Below, piece by piece: positions 51,755 through 61,567 of a DNA stretch of 64,000 bases. The notes under the pieces are model-generated. The model made no database searches, was not told where the DNA came from, and saw nothing but the letters and a program-made list of their open reading frames with translations. Origin of the DNA: Emiliania huxleyi CCMP1516 (taxonomy: Eukaryota > Haptophyta > Isochrysidales > Noelaerhabdaceae); the NCBI RefSeq assembly GCF_000372725.1, contig NW_005198391.1:54944-118943 (forward strand). Direction: 5' to 3'. The position numbers and the translations under genes are program-made. Numbering within the stretch: position 1 is the first letter of the stretch; the number at the start of each line of letters is the position of its first letter.

Positions 51755-54700
51755 TCACACGCCCGCCTCGGCAGCAACCTCCGCAGTTGCCACCTCGAGG
51801 AGCGCGCGCACGTACGGGTTGGTGGACGCGCGCAGCGACTCGGAGAGCTGCGGCGTGTCCATGCCGAAGTCAAAGAGCCGCCGCCGCACCTCGGCCGTCC
51901 CCGCCGCGCGCTCCTCCGCTGTGACGCTCGCTAGCCGCTCGCGCTTGGCCGTGGCGTCCGCGGCGTCCGCGGCCGGACCGCCGCCGACCGTGGCCGACTC
52001 GAGCTCTGCGAGCTTCCGCTTGGCCGACTCGACCACCGAGGACGGGAAATCGCACGACGCGGCGACGGCGACACCGTACGACTGGTCCGACGGGCCGGGC
52101 TGCACCTTGAAGAGCGGGGTCAGGTCGTCGCCGTCCACGTGCGCGGCGACGTGGCGGTTGCCGACGGCGGCCTCCCTGTCGGCCAGTGCCGTCAGCTCGT
52201 GGAAGTGCCTACGCACCGGCGAGGGCTCTCCTGCTGAGGAGAGTGCGGTGCGAGGCGCGGCGGCGCGGCGGCGGGCGCGCGCGTGGCGAAGAGCGTGAGC
52301 GAGCGGCGCGCGAGGAGCTGCGAGCAGATGGCGGTGGCGAGACCGTAGCCGTCGTAGGTCGAGGTGCCGCGGCCGAGCTCGTCGATGATGACGAGGGAGG
52401 AGGCGGTGGCGGCGCGGAGGATGGTTGCCGACTCGAGCATCTCCGCCATGAAGGTGGAGACGCCGCGAGACTGCATGTCGCCCGCGCCGACCCTCGCGAG
52501 GATCGCGTCCACCGGCGAGAACTCCATCGCGTCGGCCGGCACGAAGCAGCCAACCTGAGCGAGCAGCACGCACACGCCGACCGAGCGGATGTAGGTGGAC
52601 TTGCCGCCGCAGTTTGGGCCGGTGACGAGCAGCAGCGAGGGGACCTCGGCGTCGGCCGCGTGGTCGCCGAGCGCGACGTCGTTCTTGATGAAGGAGCCGG
52701 TGCCCCCGCCGGCCGACTCCATCCGCTCGACGCACGGGTGGCGCGCGCCGTCGATGCGCAGCGCGCGCGGCGCCTCGGGCGGGAGCAGCGTCGGGCGCAC
52801 GTACGGCTCGGGCGCAGACGCGGCGACGGCGGCAAAGGCGAGGAGCACGTCGAGCTTCGTCAGGTGGCCGGCGAGCTCCGCGATGAGCGGGCAGAATGTG
52901 GCGGCGGTGTCGACGACCTTTGTGACCAGCGTTCCCTGCGGCGGGGAGAGGGGGGGGAGGGGGGCACACAGCGGGAGGGATCAGACGGGCACGCGCTCCT
53001 CTCCGGCGAGAGAGCGGCCTCTGTGGCCTGGCCTGCGCGGTCTGGTAGTGCGCGGCGAGCTCCTTGTACCGCGCGGCCAGCTTGTCGAGCGCCTTGTCGC
53101 GGAAGGCGACTCCGTCCTTCTTGGTGCCGAGCACGTTGACCCCGTCCGCGTCGCGGATGAGCTTCTCGTCCTGCGCCGGTCGGGGGCGGAGCCGCGGGGT
53201 TAGGCCGTGCTCCTCGCCCGCGTGGCCGTGTCGGCGATCTCTCGCGGCCGCGGGCTCTCCTTGCGCGAGAGGCGGCAGTGGCCCATTGCTTGTGGATCAC
53301 TACTAGCGAGTTGTGAGTCATGTTCTCCTTGCGCGAGACGCGGCAGTGGTAGCCGTGCGGCGCCCCCTTCTCGAGCTTGACGCGCCCCTCGTCCACGCCC
53401 AGCCGCTCGCACAGCGCCTCGTGCGCCGCCTCGATCTCGGCGACCGTCTCGTCCCGCGAGGCGCCCAGCCCCGCGAGCTCCTGCTCACAGCGGCGTCCGT
53501 GAAGGGACACGCCGTCCTCTCACCGCCGCGGGGCTGGCCGAGGCCCGGGCGTCGCGCCTCGTCAAAGTGCGGCCGGATCAGGTACTCGTGCCTGCGACAC
53601 GGGTGCAGCTCGGTCGGGGGCGTGCGGGGGCGTGCGCCAATCGGAGAACGGCGCTCGCGCCTCGCGGCCGCCTCGAGGTCCACCGCAGCGTGCACGAGCT
53701 GCCGGTACCGCTCGAAGTTCTCGTGCACCACCTGCAGCGGCTCGGTGAAGGCGGACTGCACGAGCGTGTGCCCGTCCACCTCGCCCTCGCCCTCGCCGCC
53801 CTCGGCGTAGCCGCCGCCCGCGAGCGCCGACAGCAGCCGCGGCAGGCTGCCCAGCAGCGAGTAGAGCAGCACCACGTCCTGCAGCGTCGCGCGGCCAGAG
53901 AAGAGGCGCCGCTGCAGCCGGTCAAGGTCCGCACCTACCAGGGGGCACAACCCGCAACGGCGTCGCGCGCACGCGGCCGGCCGCCGCAGCCGGCTCGAGC
54001 CGGCTCGCGCGCCCATCGCGGGCAGGCAGGTGTCTCGCAGCGTCGCGCGCAGCTCGAGGGACGAGACGAAGGTCTGCACGAGGTCGAGGCGGTGCTCTAT
54101 CTCGTGCGGCGACAGCAGCGGCTGCTTGAGCCACTTGCGCAGCAGCCGCCCGCCGCCCGCCGTCTTGGTCTTCGCAAAGATGCCGTACAGGCTCGCGTTG
54201 CGGTCCGCCTCGTTGGGCTGCGGCTCGACCGAGAGCGCGCGCAGTGCCGACGCGTCGAGTCTCACAAACTCCCGCGGCTCGACCTGCGGCAAGAGAGACG
54301 GCAGGGCGTGTGTGTCAAGGCGTGTGTCCCCGGAGGGCCTGGCCAAGTGCGCGCTCGACGTGGCGTTCACCCACTCGATTCCCCACTGGCCGTGCGACTC
54401 GGTGAGGGAGGGCAGGTCGAGGTGGCGGCACAGCGCGCTGAAGCAGCCGACGGGCAGCTGCTGCTGCGTCTCGAAGGCGCGCGCGTGGACAGGCTGCTCC
54501 GAGCCGACCAGCCGGCGCAGGTCCTGCTCGGCGTGCTTTTGCGCAAAGGCGCCGCGCGGCGCGTCGGTCACCGCAACCTCGCAGACCTTCGGCGCGCGGG
54601 GAGAGGGGTGGCGCAGAGCGGCGGGAGAGAGGGGTGGGGCGGGGGGAGAGAGGTTGGGAGAGGGGGCGTCGGCTGTCGGTCGCCTCGAGCATGTTGAGGA

Positions 54701-55678
54701 GGCTATATCTCCCCATATCTCCCCATATCTCCCCATATCTCGCCTCGAGCATGTTGAGGAGGGCTAATTGATTGATTGATTGATTGATTGATTAATTAGT
54801 CGCCTCGAGCATGTTGAGGAGGGCTAATTGATTGATTGATTGATTGATTAATTAGTCGCCTCGAGCATGTTGAGGAGGGCCTTGCGGTCGGCGGCTTCGA
54901 GCTCGGCGGGCAGGAGGACCTCGCGCGTCCCCTGCTGGCAGAGCAGCGACTCGAGCGTGCACAGGTTCTCGTCGTCCTCGAACTCGGACGTGCGGAGCGA
55001 GCGGGACGCCTGCGGGCGAGCAGAAGGGGGCGAGGGGCGGCCAGGCGGAGGTGGGAGGCGAGGGGCGAGGGGCGCAGGGAGAGGCGGGCGGGTGCGGAGG
55101 AGAGGGAGGCTCCGGGCGGTGGGGGAGAGGCGGACGGTGGGGGAGACGCGGGCTGCGGGCGGGCAGCGCGCGCCCCGTCCGCGAAGCACACGCCGACCAG
55201 CCGAGCGTTTCCCGAGTATCCCTTTGATCCCGCGGTCCGGCCGAGCCGGACGGCGGCGATGGTGGTCGATGCGTCGGGCGGGAGCTCGCCGTCGCGGAGG
55301 CACTCCTCCTCGAAGGCGGAGATGTTGCCCGGCGAGCCGCGCCGCGAGAGCACCCACCGCGCGCCGTCGAGCGAGTAGACCTCGAGCCGGCGCCGCTGGA
55401 CGAGCAGGCAGGCGCGCATCACCTCGGCAGCCATCTTCTTGTTGATGGCGAGGTAGGGCGTGCGGCCGTCACCGTCGCTCCAGTGCCGCACCGCCGAGGA
55501 GGAGCGGAAGTAGAAGGCCGCGATGGCGTCGGCGTCGCGACCGACGGCGACGTAGTGGTCCCTCCTGCGGGCGCGCGGAGCGACGGGGCTGCGATCGCCA
55601 CGCGTTCGGGGCATCACGGCGGCGGCGAGCGCACCGGTCGTACAGCCGGATGAGATCGGCGGGCTGGACGCCGAGACC
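51755..55678 (-). CDS. MSH2: DNA mismatch repair protein MSH2, eleven exons resolved
   Basis: Exons: 55635-55678, 55174-55564, 54860-55009, 54371-54586, 54013-54283, 53661-53934, 53558-53591, 53328-53480, 53033-53170, 52283-52935 and 51755-52208. All are in phase. A first exon upstream (perhaps from the ATG at 55858) is not settled. MSH2 pairs with MSH6 or MSH3 to recognise mismatches in the nucleus. The N-terminal domain shows LIRLYDRRDHYVAVGRDADA. Lever and clamp domains align throughout. The ATPase core has Walker A VTGPNCGGKSTYIRSVG, then SRGVSTFMAEMLES and Walker B LVIIDELGRGTSTYDGYG, followed by THFHELTALA. The Walker A loop has Cys where most MSH2 have Met (GPNMGGKS). The MSH2 rather than MSH6 or MSH4 identity rests on GAGDMQSRGVSTFMAEMLES and the overall length. 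Confidence 0.92.
53171..53327 (-). repeat. MSH2 GA-AG intron with internal exon copy
   Basis: The 3' end of the preceding exon (CACTGCCGCGTCTCGCGCAA) recurs as CACTGCCGCCTCTCGCGCAA inside the intron at about 53262-53282. Both are followed by GGAGA. Protein alignment (CRVSRK then DEKLIRDADGVNV) requires splicing out the whole span. Confidence 0.7.
54587..54859 (-). repeat. MSH2 intron with three extra copies of the exon edge and three simple repeats
   Basis: The donor-side exon end (CCTCCTCAACATGCTCGAGG, minus strand) occurs at the real exon edge and again at about 54799-54825, 54740-54766 and 54682-54702. The spacers are GATTGATTGATT arrays (two) and an ATCTCCCCAT array (54708-54738). Confidence 0.9.
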
Positions 55679-56116
55679 CTGAGAGTGGGGGCACACAGAA
55701 GCGGGGGCTGGGCGACGGGTTCTTTCTCGCAGGCTGGTCGCGCGCAGCTGCGGGCCGGGCCGCCTTCTTATGCGAGAGGATGGTCTTTCCCTCGGAGGAC
55801 GTGACTTCCTCGGTGCCACGCTCATCGTCTCGGAAGCCAAGCAGGTACAGGGCGCTCATGCCGCTTGCCGAGCAGCAGCGCCAACGACAGCGGCGCCAAC
55901 GACAGCCCACGACAGCTTTTCGCGGGTTACCCCTCGCTTTTTCTTCCCAAGTCTGTTCTCGTCGCCTCGTTGCTCAACGAGATTGGATGGGATTCTCGTA
56001 CATGGCCGGCGACCCCCCCTCTTTCTTCCTTGACCCGCGCTTTCCAGGTGACCGAAAAGAAACCCGCATCGCGCGGAGCAGACCGCGCGCTCGGCGCGAG
56101 CCCGGCGCGAGCCTCA
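55679..56116. promoter_or_regulatory. Region between MSH2 and the DUF493 gene
   Basis: Holds the unresolved first MSH2 exon on the minus strand and the 5' leader of the plus-strand gene. The two genes are divergent. No core promoter motif stands out. Confidence 0.4.
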
Positions 56117-56527
56117 ATGTCGTTGCTCTTCGCCCTCGTTCCGCTGGCGCTGCGTCTGCTGCCAGCGGCGCGCCCCGCCGCCGCCGCCGCCCTGCGAGCG
56201 CATCGCCCGCGCCACCTCTGCCGCCACCTCTGCGTGCGCGCCGAGATGCCGAATCTGGACGGCACCGGCTCCCTGCGTACGCTCGTCGACTATCCCGCCC
56301 GGATGGACATCAAGGCGATCGGCGAGACGGTGGGGGACGACGGCTTTGTGGCGGATATGCAGAAGCTCGCCGAGGCGGCCGCGCCTGCCAGGCCCGTCGA
56401 GGTGCGATGGCGAGACAAGGGGCGCTTCCGGTCGGTCACGCTGCGGTGTACGTTCCGCTCTGCCGACGAGGTTTACGCCCTGTACGCATCGCTCGACGCG
56501 GACGAACGAGTCAAGTTTAAGCTCTAG
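56117..56527 (+). CDS. DUF493 (YbeD-like) protein with organelle leader
   Basis: A 136-residue protein. Residues 1-40 form a hydrophobic then basic leader (MSLLFALVPLALRLLPAARP), fitting a signal plus transit peptide for a complex plastid. Residues about 50-136 match the small ferredoxin-like DUF493/YbeD fold: LVDYPARMDIKAIGETVGDD, EVRWRDKGRFRSVTLRCTFR, SADEVYALYASLDADERVKF. Members in plants and bacteria are small presumed regulators, with lipoate metabolism suggested for bacterial YbeD from its gene neighbours. No catalytic residues are known. The start is the ATG that gives the leader. Confidence 0.8.
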   Translation: MSLLFALVPLALRLLPAARPAAAAALRAHRPRHLCRHLCVRAEMPNLDGTGSLRTLVDYPARMDIKAIGETVGDDGFVADMQKLAEAAAPARPVEVRWRDKGRFRSVTLRCTFRSADEVYALYASLDADERVKFKL

Positions 56528-56793
56528 CGAGACGCACAGCTGGCCAAGTGCGCGACAGCGAGAGCGATCAGCCTGCGATCCGCGGTTTTGGGGCTCAGAC
56601 ACTGACAGGGCCGTAGACTTTTTGCAACTACTCGCAACTGGAGAAAGTCGAGGAACGTAAAATCCTCTCAACCCTGACACAGCAGCCCACACAGTGCACT
56701 GTGCACAGTGCCGGCGACGGCGCGCGGGGGGGCGCGCACAGACGTCGCACAAGCCACAACGAAATTACGCGTCAAAAACGCACCGTCCACCCG
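56528..56793. other. Spacer after DUF493 gene
   Basis: Nothing supported. A GTGCACTGTGCACA-like short palindrome lies near 56695-56710. Confidence 0.3.
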
Positions 56794-57141
56794 GCGCCAA
56801 CTTGATTCCCGGATGCGCGTCTCACGGCCGGGTCACGGGACGGGGAGGGAGAGGGGTGGATCCGTAATGCGTAAATCCGTAAATCCGTAAATTTGTAAGC
56901 AAGGCCACCAGAGCGCCCCCCATCAGCATCACACCCAGCTCTACCACAGGCAGACAGAGATCCAGCACTCGCGACACGCTGAGAAGCCGGAGGCTGGCCT
57001 CTCCAATGCTCGCGCAACGCTGTCTGCACGCGCTCGTGCAGCTCTCCGGGGTCCGGTGGGAGGGTCGACGACCGTACGACTGTAACGCTACGTATTAACA
57101 ATCACTATGTTCGCGGCGCTTGCGCTGCGCCTCTGCGAGTG
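56794..57141 (+). repeat. Dispersed repeat R1, copy 2
   Basis: Same-orientation partner of 3866-4223, diverged by substitutions and small indels. Confidence 0.75.
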
Positions 57142-57537
57142 TAGGGTGCCCACAGGGCCCAAAAAAAGAAAAGAAAAAAGAAATGGGCCACCCCAGATCG
57201 CAGCACTTCGTGTTGGAGAGTCGAGATATTGAGAGTGTGACTAGGAGGGTGGGACGCTGGGGATTCTCAAAGGTATACCCTTGGAATGGCCGGATCCAGC
57301 CTTAACAGTACGAGATCGCGCGCGCTTCGCGCGCTGCACCGCCTATTCTCCGGGCTGAGTGACGACGCGTGCCGTGTGCCAGCAGAGTTGGGCGCGCGCG
57401 GCGCGACGGCGCCCGCGAGGGAAGGCGCGGGTGCAGCGGCCGCCGGCGGCCGTACCGCCCGCCAGCCGGCGCAGCAGCGGCCAGCGCAGCGGCCGCCGGC
57501 GCAGCAGCCAGATCAGCCGGTGCGCGCCTTGCGAGGC

Positions 57538-57583
57538 GAGTACTGCCGCCCGGCAGCCTTGAGGCGGCCGGGCGGCAGTACTC
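57538..57583. repeat. Perfect 17-bp hairpin
   Basis: GAGTACTGCCGCCCGGC pairs exactly with GCCGGGCGGCAGTACTC across a 12-nt loop. It may be a terminator, a small RNA hairpin or the tip of a small element. Confidence 0.8.
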
Positions 57584-58020
57584 GTTCGAACTTTGCGAGC
57601 CGTGCGCGCGCCGAGGCGCCCGCGGCGCGCGCCCGCCCGGCTGCCAGTAGGAGGCGGCGCAATATGGCCTATAGTACAGCCCTTGAGGAGGAGGAAGAGG
57701 CTGGCTGGCAGTGCTGTATGCCGCCGAGGGGCAGTTTTGGGGTGCTGTCACGGGCCCAGGGGGCTGCAGAAGGTGTCCGCAGCCGGGACAACCCGCCCCC
57801 CCAGCCGAGGCCGGTCGAAGCCCACTTGGCTCTTGGGCACAGCCATGAGGAGTCCTCTTGGTGCTCCTGGCAAAACGCGGCGGGCACTCCGGTGGGAGGT
57901 TTTTGGAGCTCCGCTCACGAGGGGGGGCGCGTTCCTTTTTCATCAGTCTATGTCATCAGTGTTCTCGGCGCTTACGCATTTCTTTCTTGTGTGTGTCTGG
58001 ACCCTTTGTTTGTCTTTTAG

Positions 58021-58031
58021 CTCTCTCTCTG

Positions 58032-58087
<56 letters not shown>

Positions 58088-58120
58088 CCCCCCCCCCCCC
58101 CTCTCTCTCTCTCTCTCTCT
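58021..58120. repeat. Compound (CT)n-(C)n-(CT)n microsatellite
   Basis: About 60 bp of CT, 18 C, then about 18 bp of CT. Probably in an intron or 5' leader of the gene at 58152. Confidence 0.95.
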
Positions 58121-58151
58121 GTGTGTGGTGCCGTGCGACGAGGCGGCTGCC

Positions 58152-59072
58152 ATGCTCCTGCGTGGCGACCGCTCGATCCTCTCCCTCTCCCATGGCTGGC
58201 TGACGGCTCTGCACCCGGACCCTCACGGCACTACCCTCGCCGCCGTCCGACGCTTCCTCCTCTTTGACACGGCGGCGGCTGGCGAGGCGGGGCTCTTCTG
58301 GGACTTTGCCAGCTTGCCGCAGCGAGGGCCGAACGGGGAGGCTAGAACAGAGGAGGAGAAGCGAATCTTCAACAGGGGCCTCGAAGTGATGGGGTCCTTC
58401 TACGCGAGCGTGACCGGCACCTCTGTCATTCAGCAGCGCGACATGGTCCTGCCTCCCGGCGCGCTTACCGGCGTTGGGGCGTACAACCCAACGCCGTACG
58501 AGGGCGATGGCGGCCGGGGCTGGTGCATCTTTGAGCAGGGGACGGCCATGACGGTGCTGGCGCACCTGACGGCGGCGGAGAGGCAGGCGGCGGAGAAGGG
58601 CAAAGCGCTGCCAGAGCGCTTCCGGAAGGCGCAGGCGGCCCGTGCAAAGGTGTATGACATCGGGGGGGCGGCGCCGATGGCGCGCGAGAGCTCCCTGTCG
58701 CCAAGGGAGGTGCTCGACGAGGCGTGCCGCGCGATCGAGAAGGCAAAGTTCACGGGCAAGGCGGACCAGGTGATGGTGCCGCAGATGCTGGCCGAGTTCG
58801 AGTGGGTCTTCCGGAGCACTTTTGAGCGGGCGCTTGAGGACCACGCGGCGAGCGGCGCGACGATCCGGCGGGAGCAGCAGCAGGCGGTGCTCGCGCGGCT
58901 TTCCGAGCGCGAAGGGGCAAATGGCAGGTTGAGATCTCGCGCGCTCCTCGTGACTGCTGCGATGAAGCTGTTCAGGTGGCGAGACGGGAGGCCCCTCGTG
59001 GCTGTGCGAGATAGTCGGGGCGCGATGGGCAGGAGTGTAGGATCAGGCGTGGAGCTACTAGAGGCCGGGTGA
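58152..59072 (+). CDS. FWDF-domain protein (paralogue B)
   Basis: From the ATG at 58152 the frame gives 306 residues: MLLRGDRSILSLSHGWLTAL, then HPDPHGTTLAAVRRFLLFDT, GLFWDFASLPQRGPNGEART, EEEKRIFNRGLEVMGSFYAS and GRGWCIFEQGTAMTVLAHLT. The rest is a helical segment (AEFEWVFRSTFERALEDHAA) and a basic tail. The core is clearly the same domain as at 42975-44260 (SYPWLT/SHGWLT, HPDP, FWDF.SL, RTEE, RGWC) but has no LRR. I know no function for it; the alternation of hydrophobic strands and helices resembles a Rossmann or TIR-like fold. The true N-terminus may lie in an upstream exon beyond the CT tract. Confidence 0.6.
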   Translation: MLLRGDRSILSLSHGWLTALHPDPHGTTLAAVRRFLLFDTAAAGEAGLFWDFASLPQRGPNGEARTEEEKRIFNRGLEVMGSFYASVTGTSVIQQRDMVLPPGALTGVGAYNPTPYEGDGGRGWCIFEQGTAMTVLAHLTAAERQAAEKGKALPERFRKAQAARAKVYDIGGAAPMARESSLSPREVLDEACRAIEKAKFTGKADQVMVPQMLAEFEWVFRSTFERALEDHAASGATIRREQQQAVLARLSEREGANGRLRSRALLVTAAMKLFRWRDGRPLVAVRDSRGAMGRSVGSGVELLEAG

Positions 59073-59482
59073 CGGGGGCAGTGTGAGGGATGCCCCACCG
59101 GAATGTGGCTGTGTCTTTTGAGTCAGGCGCCGCCCGTTCGACTCTTTTGCTGTGTGTGTTTGTCGAGCTTCCGCATGAAGTAACGCGCCTCTTCCTTGTT
59201 TTTCCAGCACAGCTGCCGCTCAGTAAGTGCGCCAACGACGCCTGTGGCGGCAGTTGTGTCAAACTGTCAGGTGTGTGGACAGAGAGAAGTTTACGCAAAC
59301 CCTTACCTCTCTCTTAGTATACTAGTACAGCCGACGTTGCCGGAGATGAAACTGACACAAACCGGATGCACAGAGGTTGAGGCAACAATCAATATCCCAA
59401 CGGCAACGCAAGCCTACGGACTGGGAGAGAAGGATAGAACCCCCATGTAAGAAAAACCTACCTAGTCGTTCGTAAAGTACGT
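59073..59482. other. Intergenic between convergent genes
   Basis: No gene recognised. Confidence 0.4.
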
Positions 59483-60353
59483 CTAGTGCTCCCGCTGCGA
59501 CGGCGGCGTCCAGCGCGCGTGCCGGCACCGCCCGCTCGTGACCCGCTCGTCCTCGAGCAACCTTTCAACGATGCGGGCCGCGCAAGCGCCCGCACCTGCG
59601 AGGTTGAACGCCTCGGGCCCGATCTGCAGCGCGCTGAGCGCCCCCGCGACGTAGAGCTGCCAGCCGTCCGCCCACTGCAAGGAAGGAGTCAGCTCGGGAA
59701 GCCCGCCGTGCGCGCTGCCCGGCGAGACGCGGCGGACCGACGAGAGGAGGCCGAGGCGATCCACGTCCAACACGTTGCCCGTCCCAAGCCAGATGGCATC
59801 CGCGCCGATAGTCTCGCAAATCTCGCCACCGCCGCCGCCGCCCTCGCCGCCGCCCTGGCCGCTGCCGCCGCCCTGGCCGCCGCCGCCCTCGCCGCCGCCG
59901 CCCTGGCTGTCAGCGGCGGCGCAAACACAAACCTCCCACTCCGCTGCCTTTGGCCGCCAGCTGGCGCGGCGCACCTCTGCGCGCTCGAGGACGCGGCCGG
60001 CGCCCCGAAGCTCCATCTCCGCCAGCCGCCGCCTCGCCTCGGGCGTAAGCGAGCCGCCCGGTCTCGCCTCTCGCAGCTGCCAGAGCCTCTCCTCTGGTGG
60101 CGCGGCGAAGAAAGCCGCCTCCTCCGCCCCCAGCTCCGGCGACAGCAACGACGCGACCCAGCCACCGCCCACGTCGAACGGCCGCACCGTCAGCTCCGAT
60201 CGGGACACTAGGGTCACTGAACGCCAGCCGAGCCGGCAGGCAAACGCGGCCAGCTGCGCGGCGCTCAAGCCCCCGCCGACCACGACCAACCGGCCCGTCC
60301 CGCGAGGGCGTTGAGGCTCGCTTCCGCTGCAGCGGCGGAGCGGAGAAGGAAGA

Positions 60354-60388
<35 letters not shown>

Positions 60389-61567
60389 CAGCAGCAGCAG
60401 CAGCGAGACAAAGGGCAACCGTATCGCCTTTGTCGACGGAGAGGGAAGCCCTCCTCCCGCCACCGCCGCCGGAGCCACAACCGCGGCAGCCACCGCCGCC
60501 GCCGCCGCCGCCCCCGTCGCCGCCGACGCCGCCGACGTCTCAACGTCGCGCCACCGTCGCCTCCGTGACAGAAACGAGGCGAAGCCGCCGCTCCTCTCGC
60601 CGCGGAGGGTGGGAGCAGAGCAGCGCCGCGGGGTGGTAGCGAGCTCGTCGGCTAGCGCGGAGGCAAGGGCAGAGGCGTGCAGCAGCGTGGAGCGGGCGGC
60701 CGGCTGCGGGGATGGCGCGGAGCCGAGCGAGCGCGACGCCTGCAGGAAGGCCCCGAGTGGTCCCCGAGAGACAGCTCCAGGAAGGTTCGCGGAAGGTTCA
60801 GGGATAGCTCCCGCCTCCTCGACCCAGTCGGGATGCCGAGGGATGCCCCCGTCGCCGACCGCAAGCACGACTCGCCTCGCTCGCAGGCTTCGGCGGTGGG
60901 CGCCGCCGCCTTGGCTGCCGCCGCCACCACCGTCCTTACTGCAGTGGCCGCCGCTGCCTTGGCTGCCGCCGCCAACGCCGTCCTGACTGCAGTGGCCGCC
61001 GCTGCCTTGGCTGCCGCCGCCGCCACCGTCGCTGCAGCTGCGAAGGTTGATGTCCAACGCAATGTCAAAGGCCCACGGCAGAGCAGAGTCACGGAAAAGC
61101 GGGACGATGTCGGTGGCGGCGGCGGCAACGTGGCAGCCCGCGAGCCGCTTGTCCTCCTTTCCTCCCCTCAGATCCGCCGCCAGGTCCTCGCAAAAGTCCT
61201 CGAAAAGGCGCGAGGACGGCGCCTGCCACTGTCGCTCGACGCCCTCAATCGGACGCAGCTCGCGCAGGCGGCCGTGTGCGGCGGCGTAGCCGTGCAGCGC
61301 GTCGTCGAGCCGCCGCGACGGGTGCGGGTGCACAAAGGTGGGCGAGCGCAGGTGCGACACGCCCTGAGAGCGCAGCTTTGCGGCCCATGCCGTGCAAAAC
61401 GCTCCGGACGGATCAATCACGAGAGTGGAGTGCAGCAGCGCGCTGGACGGATCGTCGCGAGCGAGCCGAGCAAGCAAGGCGAGGGCAGCTGGGCCGGAGC
61501 CAATCACCGCGAGCTCGGCGTCGACGTGGAGAGCGCTGGCCGCGCTGTCCGCTGGAGAGCGCGGCAT
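59483..61567 (-). CDS. FAD/NAD(P)-binding oxidoreductase-like protein
   Basis: A single-exon protein of 694 residues. The first Rossmann motif is AELAVIGSGPAALALLARLA (about residues 17-36), and a second dinucleotide motif is RLVVVGGGLSAAQLAAFACR. Two such motifs are the mark of flavin monooxygenases and pyridine nucleotide-disulfide-type oxidoreductases. SHLRSPTFVHPHPSRRLDDA and IWLGTGNVLDVDRLGLLSSV also fit. The C-terminal GALSALQIGPEAFNLAGAGA resembles the closing FAD segment. Low-complexity inserts interrupt the fold: three units of GGGSQGSGGHCSxDGxGG, a poly-Leu run encoded by (CTG)n, and a Gly/Gln run near the end. A lysine/ornithine N-hydroxylase-like enzyme is possible, but substrate is unknown. 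Confidence 0.75.
60356..60405. repeat. Coding (CAG)n tract
   Basis: About 16 CAG units with TAG and CGA variants on the plus strand, read as poly-Leu on the minus strand in the oxidoreductase gene. Confidence 0.85.
60890..61032. repeat. Coding minisatellite, about 51-bp unit, three copies
   Basis: Units TGGCTGCCGCCGCCACCACC plus CTGCAGTGGCCGCCGCTGCC encode the Gly/Ser/Gln/His/Cys repeats of the oxidoreductase. Confidence 0.85.

Larger units (their letters stand above)
57142..58151. other. GC-rich spacer with hairpin; possible upstream exon of the next gene
   Basis: Contains a perfect 17-bp hairpin (57538-57583, listed separately), (GCAGCGGCC)-type repeats at about 57435-57505 and a compound CT/C/CT tract at 58021-58120. 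A plus-strand frame from an ATG at 57664 (MAYSTALEEEEEAGWQCCMP) could be an upstream exon of the FWDF gene but lacks clear splice support. Confidence 0.35.

Noticed and set aside
51755-54736. MSH2 read as two long unspliced frames
   Set aside because: They include many non-conserved Arg-rich stretches that vanish when the in-phase introns are removed.
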